64,000 nt of DNA from SAR324 cluster bacterium (GTDB taxonomy: Bacteria > SAR324 > XYD2-FULL-50-16): contig JANQGX010000016.1 in the NCBI GenBank assembly GCA_028282885.1, positions 203,790 to 267,789 on the forward strand. Reading direction: 5' to 3'. Below, in pieces: positions 9,077 through 17,942 of the stretch. Position 1 is the stretch's first letter, and every line of letters begins with the position of its first letter. The notes under the pieces were generated by a model, which was given only the letters and a program-made list of their open reading frames with translations, was not told where the DNA came from and did no database searches. The position numbers and the translations under genes are program-made.

Positions 9077-9510
9077 TGTGAACCGAGTAAATCGTGTCCT
9101 TAAACAAACCAATTTAACATGCTGTAATAAAAGATAAAAAATATCAATAAATAATTTTGATCACCTTCTTAAATAAATCTGGTTTATTTTTCCTTTATCT
9201 GGGCCAATGTAGAAAAACTCATTTTCCTGATAAACATCGTCCTACCTAACTTTCATTTAATATTCTGTTTTTTTTAATTATTTTACAAGAATGTTTCATA
9301 AAACCCAGTCATCCAAAACCGTGTCGCTATGAAAAAGGAAGAAAACCGGAGGTGATAAAATCGATGTGAAGTGTACGATATCCGGATTTTTTATGTTCGA
9401 AATACGTTTTCACTATTATATTGTATTATTTTACCTTTATCACGCATTCATGAAATTGTGTCCAATTTCAAGACACAATCAGTCATCTGTTTTGATCAAG
9501 GGATTGGGCA
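9077..9510. promoter_or_regulatory. AT-rich control region with an 8+8 inverted repeat (candidate activator site)
   Basis: About 430 bp of AT-rich, non-coding DNA between the sigma-54 promoter and the stop of the sigma-54 activator gene. It holds a perfect inverted repeat ATTGTGTC (9455-9462) / GACACAAT (9472-9479) with a 9-bp spacer, a geometry typical of an activator-binding dyad. GTGTC half-sites recur at 9095-9099 and 9321-9325. The perfect dyad is about 390 bp from the promoter, far but possible with DNA bending. No T-run follows it, so it is an unlikely terminator. Confidence 0.4.
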
Positions 9511-10506
9511 TCAGGTTTGATTTTTGAGGTCGAATCGTTTGATTTTATCGTAGAGAGTGCTGCGGCTGATCCCCAGTCGACTGGCTGCAACTTTTTTATT
9601 CCAGTCGCTTGCTTCCAGGATTTTCAAAATATGTCTTTTTTCGTTGGTGGCCAGGGTTTCATCTTTATCGGGGCTTGAATCGACTTCTGCTTCCAAATTG
9701 ATAAAAGGCAGGTCTCCGGATTGAATACGATCCTGCTTGGCCAAGGTGACGGCGTACTCTATGCTGTGTTCCAGTTCCCGGCTATTTCCGGGCCAATTGT
9801 AATTCTTCAGTTCCTCAAGAGCATCGGGTGTGAAATCTATGATAATTTTGCCCAGTTTTTCGGCGTACTTGTTTAAAAAATGGCGCGCGAGAAGGGGGAT
9901 ATCTCCAGCTTTGTCACGAAGGGCAGGGAGGAAAACGGGAATCACATTCAGGCGATAGAACAGGTCAGCCCTGAACTCACGTGCCTGAACCTGTTCTTTG
10001 AGATTCTTATTCGAGGCGGTGATGATTCTGATATCAACATTGATAATCTCATCCCCGCCGATCCGTTTGAGCTTTTGGGTTTGCAGAACCCGCAGCAATT
10101 TGACCTGGGCCTGGGGAGATATATCGCCGATTTCGTCAAGAAATACAGTACCTCCATCAGCTTGTTCGAAACGTCCTGCCCAGGTTTTAGAAGCGCCGGT
10201 AAAGGCACCCTTTTCATATCCGAACAGTTCACTTTCCAGCAGTGTTTCAGGATAGGCAGAGCAATTAATAACAATGAACGGCTTATTTTTTCTTGGACTC
10301 AACCGATGTATCGCTCTTGCCACCAGCTCTTTCCCCGTTCCGCTCTCTCCCTGGATCATTACCGTGGTATCGGTTACAGCTACGTCCTCGATAAGCTGAT
10401 AGAGCTTCTGCATTTTTGGATCATTGCCGACTATCCTTTCAAATTGTCCGGGGGTTTTATCGAGGATCTTTTCAGCTCCCGGCTGAGTCTGGCGGTCAAT
10501 TGTCAT
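9511..10506 (-). CDS. sigma-54-dependent transcriptional activator without receiver domain
   Basis: 331 residues. After only about 25 N-terminal residues the AAA+ domain begins (IVGNDPKMQKLYQLI). It has Walker A GESGTGKE, the sigma-54 contact loop GAFTGA, Walker B GGTVFLDEIGD, an R-finger region FRADLFYRLNV, and NWPGNSRELEHSIE. A Fis-type helix-turn-helix closes the protein (VAASRLGISRSTLYDKIKRF). The usual N-terminal receiver, GAF or PAS domain is missing, as in PspF, so activity must be set by a partner protein, by expression level or by direct binding. It follows the hybrid kinase by 52 bp in one apparent operon, and a matching sigma-54 promoter lies downstream before the small membrane protein gene. 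Confidence 0.93.
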   Translation of the reverse strand: MTIDRQTQPGAEKILDKTPGQFERIVGNDPKMQKLYQLIEDVAVTDTTVMIQGESGTGKELVARAIHRLSPRKNKPFIVINCSAYPETLLESELFGYEKGAFTGASKTWAGRFEQADGGTVFLDEIGDISPQAQVKLLRVLQTQKLKRIGGDEIINVDIRIITASNKNLKEQVQAREFRADLFYRLNVIPVFLPALRDKAGDIPLLARHFLNKYAEKLGKIIIDFTPDALEELKNYNWPGNSRELEHSIEYAVTLAKQDRIQSGDLPFINLEAEVDSSPDKDETLATNEKRHILKILEASDWNKKVAASRLGISRSTLYDKIKRFDLKNQT

Positions 10507-10558
10507 TTTGGTTAAATGAAAAAATCAAGTTCCGTTTGTAAAACTGTTTCACAAAGCC

Positions 10559-13500
10559 TTAGCCCTTTCTCAGGGTCAGAACAACCTCGGTTCCCCGCTG
10601 GCGGTCCCCTGTTTTTTCCGTTTCCGAGAGTACCGATATCTTTCCACCATATGCTTCCACAAAGCTTCTGACCAGGGGCATTCCCCACCCGGTGCCGGTT
10701 TCATCCTGGGTTCCGCTTCGGCTCGTGGCTTTATCCAGGTCAAAGAGATTATCCAGGATCGCCTGAGGTATCCCGATCCCATAGTCCCTGAAGGAGACAG
10801 CAATCTTTCCATTGATTTCAGAGGCTTTGATCTCGATGACCGAATCCGGGTATGAAAACTTGATGGCGTTGGTCAGGATATTGTTAATCACGGAGTTGAT
10901 AAAGCTGGTTTTCTCCACCATTACACTGGTTGACTTGGCCACATCCATCAGCAGGGTAAGCTGTTTTCTGTGAAAGTTTTGTGACAGCATCTTCTCCGAT
11001 TCCAGGATCAGGTCGAGCAGATCGTGACTGGAAGCATTCTGACCCGGATTGGCTTCATCCAACATTCTGAACTGCTTGACCATTCCGATGATCGCGATCC
11101 CGTTATCTACTGCCGTCTGCATGTAGTCACTCATCTCTCCAAACATTGAGGAATCGGATTCAAGCAGTTCAATGGCACTGCTCAGACTGGTAAAAGGGTT
11201 CATCAGATCATGACAGAGAATATGAAGAAATTGCTTCATCTGGTCATTTTTAACCGATAGTTCCCCGGTCCTTTCCCGGACCCGAATTTCCAGGGTCTGA
11301 TTCATTGCTTCAAGATCCTGTTTAACTCTGGTCAGTTCCCGTGCATAATTCTGAATTTTCAATTGGTTTTCGATCCGACTTAGCAACTCATTTTTGGCAA
11401 AGGGTTTGGCGATGTAATCATTGGCACCGCAGTCCAATCCCTTTACCAGGTCACTGATCCGGTTTTTGGCTGTCAGGATGATGATGGGCAACTCAACTGC
11501 AGGATGATCTTCCCTGATCCTGGTGCAGAGGTCATAACCGGTCATCCTTGGCATCATCAGATCGAGAATTATCAGGTCCGGGGTCAGATTCTTCAGTTTC
11601 TCCAAAGCTTCATATCCATCCAGGGCGGAAACAACCGCAAATCCCGCGGTTCTTAACTGGCTTTGCAGGACCTGTATATTGACCGGTTCGTCATCCACCA
11701 CCAGGATAGTCTGCTTATGTGATCTCCCCGGGGCCAAATCATCATTTACCTCGGTTATCGAATCTTTCAGCCTGGCCATCGAGTCCGGCAGGTTATCTCG
11801 GGAAGTAAGCGGAAGGTCCTGAGTCGGATGAACATCCTTATCGTCAACCGGAAGGAGGAAGAAGAACTCCGAGCCTTCGCCCGGCTTACTTTTGACCGCC
11901 AATTCACCGCCGTGCAGCTCTACAAGTTTGCGGGTGACGGCAAGGCCTAGTCCTGATCCTCCAAATTCTCTTGATATGGAGCCGTCTGCCTGTTCAAAGG
12001 ACTCGAAAATGGCAGTCTGTTTCTCCTCAGCGATGCCGATTCCCGTATCTTTGACCGAAACCATAACCGATCCCTTCTCAACCCAAGCGTTGATTGAGAC
12101 GGTACCCTCCGGGGTGAACTTAATGGCATTTCCCACAAGATTCATCAAAATCTGCTGCAGTCGGTCCTCATCAGCCAGAACATAAGGGAGTGAATCCGGA
12201 ACGTTGTTTTCCAGTGTCAGTGTTTTCCCCCCCAGCAAGACACCGGAAAAGGTGACAATCATCTCGGTAACAGCTTTTAGATCAAGGGGTTTGCTTGCCA
12301 GTGAAATATCGGAGTATTTCAGCTTGGAAAAATCAAGTATATCATTCACAAGACTGGCCAGACGCTTACCACTGGATATGATCATAAACAGGTGTTGCTC
12401 CGCTTCCCCGTCCAATCGCCCTTTGGCCCCGTCCAACAGACCCTCTGCCAGCCCAATGATGCCGGTTAAAGGCGTTCTCAACTCGTGGGAGGTATTGGTA
12501 ACGAATTCATCTTTGAGTTTATCCAGTTCCAGTAATCGTTTGTTTCTCCGTTCCAGCTCAATAGAGAGATATTCCACATCGGAAAACGCTCTTGAGAAAC
12601 GGGCGGACAAAACATATGCCTGGCACAGGATACAGATAAACACGCCAAAGGGGAGCAGCATGGAGGTTGGCAGAATCATCCTGTTATAAAGGATATCATT
12701 AACCACCGTCAGAAAAAGAACGATAAAGCCAAATAATAACGGTTTTGCTCCCTCCCGCTTTCGTTTTACAGCGACCACAAATACTACAACCAACCCGAAA
12801 CAGGCCGCTATCAGGTAGACCTGAAAGTAGATGAGAATCTGGGAAAAAAATCGAACCGGTCCGATAACGGAAAGAGCGCATGCCGCAGTGACCACGATAG
12901 CACTTTTGAGCAACCAGTGCGGGAGTTCACGAGGAAAGAGGTTATGGACAAACAAAACGGCAACAGGCAGGGGCAGGTATAGAGACAGATATTCAATCTT
13001 CAGTAGCAATCCCCAATCGATTCCGGGAACAAGTTTGAGGATAAAATATTGACCAACCACGATGTTTCTTAGCGCCACAACAGCGCAAAAAAGACCAAAA
13101 TAGAGGGGAGCCCGATCCTTGCGTCTCACGAAATACAATCCAAAATGATACAGCGCCATGATTAGGATACTACCGAACAGAAACAGGTCGTAGTTTCGCC
13201 TGTTTTCCCATTTGTTTGAAATCTGATGACTCAGTCCCAGGATGATCTCTTTTTCCAACCCACCCTTTCTATGGTGATAATTGGAAACCTGGGCCACGAT
13301 GTTCAGTCTGTCTTCACAAACAACAACATCTTCTATATGAGGTCTGTATTCGGGAACCGAGGTTTCAGCGGAACTACCGACCCTTCCCACTCTCGTTACC
13401 AACTGTCCGTTAATAAAAAGATTATATGCGGTCTGCTCGTATTTAAATTCCAGACCCAAGAGCCTGCATGAGGACAATTCAGAGGGGGAACGTGGGTTTT

Positions 13501-13894
13501 TTACAACAACTGAGGCATGTGATCCCGTTACCAAAGGGCGTGATTTGTCAAGGTTATCAGGCAGGATAACATGTAAACGATATGTGGCATATCCGTCACC
13601 CTGGAGAGGTTTACCATCAATCGTATATCCGTTCCAATTTCCGGGAAGATTGATATATCCGTTCCTACTGCCTTCCTCAAAATCCGGCTTCAGCAATTGT
13701 TTCCAGAAAAACTCCCATTCTCCCCTAAGCTGAACCGGTCCATCCTTCTGAAAATCCCATTGACGTAAATCCAGCACCCCTTTGGTCGCTACCGGTTCCT
13801 TTTTACCGGAGTAGTAGAACTTACAAGAGACAAGTAATAACAGGGGAATGAGTAGTAAACAGAGTTGAAGCGGTTTTTTCAAAATCATTATCAT
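10559..13894 (-). CDS. 7TM-type hybrid sensor kinase with two kinase cores around a receiver
   Basis: 1111 residues. A lipoprotein-like signal (LLLLVSC, Cys24) precedes a periplasmic jelly-roll-like domain (about 40-215) that begins GVLDLRQWDF and includes LRGEWEFFW and YATYRLHV. Seven predicted membrane helices follow (about 230-410, 7TMR-DISM type), then a coiled coil. First kinase: H-box NTSHELRTPL with His470, N-box NAIKFTPEG, G-boxes DTGIGI and GSGLGL. Receiver: ILVVDDEPVN with acceptor Asp778 and Lys in IAKPFA. A second coiled coil leads to a second H-box with CHDLMNPF (His895), NAIKFSYPD, YGIGI and GTGWGM. A double-kinase layout with an internal receiver suggests an internal relay or a second output. 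The start overlaps the stop of the upstream monooxygenase gene by 4 bp (ATGA), indicating translational coupling; the sigma-54 activator follows. Confidence 0.9.
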   Translation of the reverse strand: MIMILKKPLQLCLLLIPLLLLVSCKFYYSGKKEPVATKGVLDLRQWDFQKDGPVQLRGEWEFFWKQLLKPDFEEGSRNGYINLPGNWNGYTIDGKPLQGDGYATYRLHVILPDNLDKSRPLVTGSHASVVVKNPRSPSELSSCRLLGLEFKYEQTAYNLFINGQLVTRVGRVGSSAETSVPEYRPHIEDVVVCEDRLNIVAQVSNYHHRKGGLEKEIILGLSHQISNKWENRRNYDLFLFGSILIMALYHFGLYFVRRKDRAPLYFGLFCAVVALRNIVVGQYFILKLVPGIDWGLLLKIEYLSLYLPLPVAVLFVHNLFPRELPHWLLKSAIVVTAACALSVIGPVRFFSQILIYFQVYLIAACFGLVVVFVVAVKRKREGAKPLLFGFIVLFLTVVNDILYNRMILPTSMLLPFGVFICILCQAYVLSARFSRAFSDVEYLSIELERRNKRLLELDKLKDEFVTNTSHELRTPLTGIIGLAEGLLDGAKGRLDGEAEQHLFMIISSGKRLASLVNDILDFSKLKYSDISLASKPLDLKAVTEMIVTFSGVLLGGKTLTLENNVPDSLPYVLADEDRLQQILMNLVGNAIKFTPEGTVSINAWVEKGSVMVSVKDTGIGIAEEKQTAIFESFEQADGSISREFGGSGLGLAVTRKLVELHGGELAVKSKPGEGSEFFFLLPVDDKDVHPTQDLPLTSRDNLPDSMARLKDSITEVNDDLAPGRSHKQTILVVDDEPVNIQVLQSQLRTAGFAVVSALDGYEALEKLKNLTPDLIILDLMMPRMTGYDLCTRIREDHPAVELPIIILTAKNRISDLVKGLDCGANDYIAKPFAKNELLSRIENQLKIQNYARELTRVKQDLEAMNQTLEIRVRERTGELSVKNDQMKQFLHILCHDLMNPFTSLSSAIELLESDSSMFGEMSDYMQTAVDNGIAIIGMVKQFRMLDEANPGQNASSHDLLDLILESEKMLSQNFHRKQLTLLMDVAKSTSVMVEKTSFINSVINNILTNAIKFSYPDSVIEIKASEINGKIAVSFRDYGIGIPQAILDNLFDLDKATSRSGTQDETGTGWGMPLVRSFVEAYGGKISVLSETEKTGDRQRGTEVVLTLRKG

Positions 13895-14850
13895 TGAATT
13901 TCATTTAGATCGGAAGAGAGTAGTGTTTCCCGACAGGTCACAAACTCTTCCCAGATCTCCTTGATGATAGTACCCGCTGGTTTGATCGAATCAATAGTAG
14001 CGGATATCTGTCCGATTTCAAGCTCTCCCTCCTCCAGATCCCCCTCAAAAATGCCCTTCTTCGCCCTGCGCATGCCAAGCAGGTTTCGCAGGGTTTCGAT
14101 GTCGGCACCTCTTTTTTCGGCGGCATCCACCCGTTCAAAAAACTGGTTTTTGATGATCCGGACAGGTGTTAGTTGTTTCAGGGTCAGCGCTGTTTCACCT
14201 TCTGATGTATTGACGATTCGTTCCTTGAACCGTTGGTGCGCAGAACTCTCCTTACTGACCGCAAAACGACTTCCAATTTGAACCCCGTCCGCACCAAGTG
14301 CCATAGCCCCAAGCATTCCCCTGCCATCACCGATGCCACCGGCAGCAAGCAACGGCAGCGATACTGCCTTCCTGACCATGGGTACCAGACAAAAGGTTGT
14401 GGATTCTTCCCTGCCATTGTGACCTCCGGCTTCAAATCCTTCTGCCACAATTGCATCCACACCGGCAGCCTCGCATTTTTCAGCAAATCTGACATTGGAA
14501 ACCACGTGAACGACAATGATTCCTCTCTCCTTGAGAAACGGAGTCCAGGTTTTGGGATTCCCCGCAGAGGTAAAAACGATGGGGACCTCCTGCTCTTCGA
14601 TGATCCGCATGAGCTTTTCAATATCCGGATAGAGCAACGGGATATTTACCCCAAAAGGTTTATTCGTAGCGGCTTTGCACTTAACCAGATGTTCCTGTAA
14701 GGTCTCGGGATACATAGAGCCCGCCCCTATCAGCCCCAAACCTCCGGCATTGCTGACTGCAGCCGCCAATCTCCAGCCGCTGCACCAGACCATGCCACCT
14801 TGAATAATGGGGTAGGTGATGTCAAATAGTGAAGTTATCCTGTTTTTCAT
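13891..14850 (-). CDS. nitronate monooxygenase / FabK-like FMN protein
   Basis: 319-residue TIM-barrel flavoprotein. It starts with ITSLFDITYPIIQGGM, the usual opening of the 2-nitropropane dioxygenase / enoyl-ACP reductase II superfamily. The barrel motifs follow: SNAGGLGLIGAG, EGFEAGGHNG with the conserved His, LLAAGGIGDGRGM and GADGVQIGSRF, which together bind FMN phosphate. Members oxidise alkyl nitronates or reduce enoyl-ACP; which applies here cannot be decided. The fatty-acid enzyme FabK is the main alternative. It is the first gene of a minus-strand set with the hybrid kinase and sigma-54 activator. The ATG overlap with the kinase implies coordinated production, an unusual pairing. 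Confidence 0.87.
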   Translation of the reverse strand: MKNRITSLFDITYPIIQGGMVWCSGWRLAAAVSNAGGLGLIGAGSMYPETLQEHLVKCKAATNKPFGVNIPLLYPDIEKLMRIIEEQEVPIVFTSAGNPKTWTPFLKERGIIVVHVVSNVRFAEKCEAAGVDAIVAEGFEAGGHNGREESTTFCLVPMVRKAVSLPLLAAGGIGDGRGMLGAMALGADGVQIGSRFAVSKESSAHQRFKERIVNTSEGETALTLKQLTPVRIIKNQFFERVDAAEKRGADIETLRNLLGMRRAKKGIFEGDLEEGELEIGQISATIDSIKPAGTIIKEIWEEFVTCRETLLSSDLNEIQ

Positions 14851-15187
14851 TTTTCCTCTGTTTAAAATCGGTTAGGAAAATCAAAAACCTGCCACCAGAG
14901 TGAGCAACGATCCCCTACGACCGTGTTGTTTTTTAGATTAACCGAATCAGTCCATGATCTCAATCGGCATTTTGTGGCTTCACTGAAGAGCGCATCTTAT
15001 CCCGGCATTTGCACCCGTCCGATTTCCCTTTCAACAATCAAATCCTGTTACTCGCTGTGAAGTTCTCTTAATAAAATCATTCCACTAGTCAAAATCCAGC
15101 AGATAGGATAGGGTTCTATCTGCTTATATTTAGAAATCAATTTCATAGATCGACATAAACAACAGGAACGATCGCAAGGAGAGAAAT
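14851..15187. other. divergent intergenic region with a 9-bp hairpin
   Basis: Non-coding region between the divergent monooxygenase and YhhN-like genes. It contains a perfect 9-bp inverted repeat AGCAGATAG (15098-15106) / CTATCTGCT (15116-15124) with a 9-nt loop, ending 63 bp before the YhhN-like start. It could be an operator dyad or a leader hairpin. I see no convincing sigma-70 pair. Confidence 0.4.
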
Positions 15188-15841
15188 ATGATCCCGATTC
15201 TGATTGGAGTTCTGATTATTACCGTGTCCCTGCTGATTAGAGCTGAATTCGCGGATAACAAAAGGCAGATCTATATTTTCAAACCCATATCAACACTGCT
15301 TATCATCATCGTCATCATAAACTCGTTTTTTGCCAATTCTGTCGGACAGTTTTATAAGCAGACTATCCTTTTGGGAATGGTTCTCAGCATGGGCGGAGAT
15401 GTTGCTCTCATGTTTGAATCCAGAAAAGCATTCTTATCCGGATTGGTCCTGTTCCTGCTGGGACATATCGCTTACACCGTCACCCTGGTTTATCACAACG
15501 GCTTTCTGATCAACGGAGTTTTGATACCCCTTATCATTGGTCTAGTCGGACTTGCTTTCTTTGCCTATCTCTATTCCGGTCTGAAAAACATGAAACTGCC
15601 GGTCTTGTTTTACATTCTGGTCATCTCTCTGATGCTAAACAGCGCATTACTGTCTTATCGCTCCGATTTTTTCAACACAACCCAGGCCTGGCAGTTGGCA
15701 ACCGGAGCAACGCTTTTCTACCTGTCGGATGTCGTTTTGGCTATCAATAAATTCAAAATACCTTTCAGACTCAACCGGCTGAGCCTGATCGCCTATTTCT
15801 CGGGTCAGCTTTTTATTGCCCTCAGTACTCATTATTTTTAG
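15188..15841 (+). CDS. YhhN/TMEM86-family membrane protein (lysoplasmalogenase-like)
   Basis: 217 residues, eight predicted membrane helices. Family-defining stretches are present: KPISTLLIIIVII, LLGMVLSMGGDVALMF with its acidic residue, FLLGHIAYT, and TGATLFYLSDVVLAINKF near the C-terminus. Animal TMEM86 members hydrolyse the vinyl-ether bond of lysoplasmalogens; activity of bacterial YhhN is less well established, so the name is kept general. AAGGAG lies 6 nt before the ATG. It stands alone between non-coding regions, so it is probably monocistronic. Confidence 0.88.
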   Translation: MIPILIGVLIITVSLLIRAEFADNKRQIYIFKPISTLLIIIVIINSFFANSVGQFYKQTILLGMVLSMGGDVALMFESRKAFLSGLVLFLLGHIAYTVTLVYHNGFLINGVLIPLIIGLVGLAFFAYLYSGLKNMKLPVLFYILVISLMLNSALLSYRSDFFNTTQAWQLATGATLFYLSDVVLAINKFKIPFRLNRLSLIAYFSGQLFIALSTHYF

Positions 15842-16259
15842 ACCAAATGAACTAGTTTCATGAAACAATCACAACCCCATTTTTAAGAAAACGCCTTCGT
15901 CTTTTCTGGTTTTCAGGCATTGCCTTTGGGAGATGAATCGGCGATCACGGTAGACCGATACCTGCGAAGACATCGGAACCGGTCGTGATTATTGACTGGT
16001 AAACGGAAAACTTACAAATTTGTTGGTTAGTCGGATCAATTCGTCAAAATTGCAGGAAGAGGATTGGGGAGTTTCATCTTTAAACAAAACTGATTAGCTA
16101 CAGTTGGCTGAAAATAAAGACAATTAAAAATCACCTGTTTTTTTTGATTGTTTTGGCTTAATAATTGTAGAAAACCTAAACTATCGAATTGATGCATGGA
16201 GCATCAGGCGAGATTGAGCAGCCTGCTAATCGATCATACTTACTTAAAGGGGGTTAAAA
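15842..16259. other. 418-bp intergenic region upstream of lipoprotein gene
   Basis: AT-rich towards its right end. At 16153-16169 on the plus strand the sequence TTGGC-TTAATAA-TTGTA has the spacing of a sigma-54 promoter, but the -12 element reads TTGTA and not TTGCA, so support is weak. It is about 90 bp upstream of the acidic lipoprotein gene. Nothing else recognisable. Confidence 0.3.
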
Positions 16260-17588
16260 ATGAAAAAAGCACTTTTGAGTTTTTTTCTGGTTTTCTTTCT
16301 GATTGCTTCATTTGGTTGTAGTTCGGATGATGACGATGATGTCTCCACAGATACCGATGAACGTTCGGAAGTTGTCAGTAATGCATTGGTTGACATACCA
16401 TCCTCACTCAGTTCATCCTCTTCCAGCTCAGCAACTGCTTCACTCTATTCAACATCAGCAAGGGTCTTGAGTACGGCACCCACCACCGAAGACCAACCGG
16501 TATGGGCGGTATATGAGGGAATCCGCCAAAATGTCGGTGCCATGGAGGCTTGGGCTTCTACGATCAATACCTTTACCAAGGTAATTTACGGCGTTATCGG
16601 CAGGGTCGAATCCGGAGATTGGACAAACTCCTCTCCCGGTACTGGAGAACCGTCCCGAATCGTCTGGGGTCCGGACACTGTAAATGGTTATGATTCCAAA
16701 ATGGAATTGTATTTCGACGATCAGAAAGGGTTCGAGGCGTATCTTACGGTTAACGAAACGGAACAAACCGCCAAGGGAATATACACCTGGGATTTTTCCA
16801 TTGCCACCGATAGTAACGATCCCAGCAATGATGCCAAGATCCAGTTTATCTTTGATTCCACTGCAACGTCCGGGACCAAGCAGATGGCAATCAAGGTTCA
16901 GAATATGAACGGAGACAGCAGCAGCGGTCCAGAAAATGCCTGGATAAAAGTCACACAATCCACAGACAATGTGATAACCCTCTGGGGGAACTACTATTTT
17001 CCGGCCTTGGACTGGTTTTCCGATGCTACGGATGATACGGCTGAGGCACGTAACTATGTTTTTGCGGCTACCGGATTTGACGAGCAGGGACAAAGCGATG
17101 ACAAAAAGAACATGGCGATTCTGCAATTGGCCTTGCCACCATCAGATTCCACCGCGGATGATTATTGGACCAGTGAAAGCGTCAGCGCCATATTCGTGGA
17201 GAAGCTCAAGGAAGTTTGGGACGCCACCGGACTCAGTGTCAGCAATATTGCCTTCTGGACCGGAATCGATCTTTCCGGTGTATCGGCCATTACCGATCTG
17301 ACTTACGCCCAGGTCATTGAAATTCTTGAATGGGCCAGAAACAACTCCTCCTCAACAGGAGCTTCAGAATTAAGTAAACTGATTCACGTAACCAAAATGG
17401 TCAATCCGGCCTATTTTGATTCCGATGGATTTGCAGGTACCTGTTACGATCCCGATGACGATGGAACCTGCGACCAGGGAACCGCTACGGATGTACCTAG
17501 CGGATTCGATGATCTCGACATCGATGCCGTTGCCAGCGATGTCGTGACCCCAGCCACTGTCAAGAGCCTTTCAGTGGATTTTCTTTAA
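16260..17588 (+). CDS. acidic predicted lipoprotein, 442 aa
   Basis: A clear lipoprotein signal (MKKALLSFFLVFFLIASFGC, Cys20) is followed by SSDDDDD and a long Ser-rich, low-complexity linker to about residue 75. The mature protein is acidic, rich in Asp, Ser, Thr and Trp, and predicted mainly beta in the first half. Near the C-terminus lies CYDPDDDGTCDQG, an Asp-rich loop with two Cys that may bind calcium. I do not recognise the family. The start is supported by AAAGGGGG upstream. An Asp directly after the lipobox (at +2) would argue for inner-membrane retention; here +2 is Ser, which favours the outer membrane (inference). A strong hairpin follows 27 bp after the stop. Confidence 0.75.
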   Translation: MKKALLSFFLVFFLIASFGCSSDDDDDVSTDTDERSEVVSNALVDIPSSLSSSSSSSATASLYSTSARVLSTAPTTEDQPVWAVYEGIRQNVGAMEAWASTINTFTKVIYGVIGRVESGDWTNSSPGTGEPSRIVWGPDTVNGYDSKMELYFDDQKGFEAYLTVNETEQTAKGIYTWDFSIATDSNDPSNDAKIQFIFDSTATSGTKQMAIKVQNMNGDSSSGPENAWIKVTQSTDNVITLWGNYYFPALDWFSDATDDTAEARNYVFAATGFDEQGQSDDKKNMAILQLALPPSDSTADDYWTSESVSAIFVEKLKEVWDATGLSVSNIAFWTGIDLSGVSAITDLTYAQVIEILEWARNNSSSTGASELSKLIHVTKMVNPAYFDSDGFAGTCYDPDDDGTCDQGTATDVPSGFDDLDIDAVASDVVTPATVKSLSVDFL

Positions 17589-17614
17589 ACCAAGCATTTA
17601 ACTCCTCTCCGACT

Positions 17615-17648
17615 ATTCCTGTCAGGAACTTGCCACCCTGGCAGGAAT
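17615..17648 (+). terminator. hairpin after lipoprotein gene
   Basis: ATTCCTGTCAGG (17615-17626) pairs with CCTGGCAGGAAT (17637-17648) over 12 bp with one G-U wobble and a 10-nt loop, 27 bp past the stop. No T-run follows, so it is either a weak intrinsic terminator or an mRNA 3'-end stabiliser. Confidence 0.45.
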
Positions 17649-17820
17649 GTCGGTGATGCTTCAGTTCCGACCTCTCCCTTTCCTGATTCCCATTTTTCTG
17701 CTGTGATCATCCGATTTGAATGCTTTGGTTTGCTTTATGCATTTTTGCCGTAAACTGCTCATCATTTACGGATAATAATCCAAGTTCATACGGATAACTT
17801 GCTTTAATCATGGAGGAATC

Positions 17821-17928
17821 ATGGAAGACTCAATGAACACAATCGAATCTCTGAATGAAATCCTGGAATTATTGGAAAGTGGCGAAATCACGGAAGAGAT
17901 GGCCAAGAAACTGTTAAGTCTGTTTTAG
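17821..17928 (+). CDS. 35-aa small protein with SHOCT-like helical motif
   Basis: A short frame ATG (17821) to TAG (17928), with GGAGG at 17812-17816 just before the start (spacing of 4 nt, slightly tight). The peptide runs MEDSMNTIESLNEILEL then LESGEITEEMAKKLLSLF. The pattern ILELLESGEITEEMAKKLL is the amphipathic two-helix hairpin seen in SHOCT and YvlB/DUF2089-type C-terminal oligomerisation motifs, here as a free-standing peptide. It lies between two convergent genes with no partner on its strand. Codon pattern and ribosome site favour a real gene; function unknown. Confidence 0.5.
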   Translation: MEDSMNTIESLNEILELLESGEITEEMAKKLLSLF

Positions 17929-17942
17929 CCCCTGATCCGAAG

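Noticed and set aside
9880..10515. 211-codon plus-strand frame
   Set aside because: Antisense shadow of the sigma-54 activator gene, which has all expected motifs.
16153..16169. second sigma-54-like promoter before the acidic lipoprotein
   Set aside because: The -24 block and spacing fit, but the essential -12 GC is GT; kept only as a note.
16455..17126. 223-codon minus-strand frame
   Set aside because: Antisense to the acidic lipoprotein gene; low-complexity coding on the other strand keeps stops rare.
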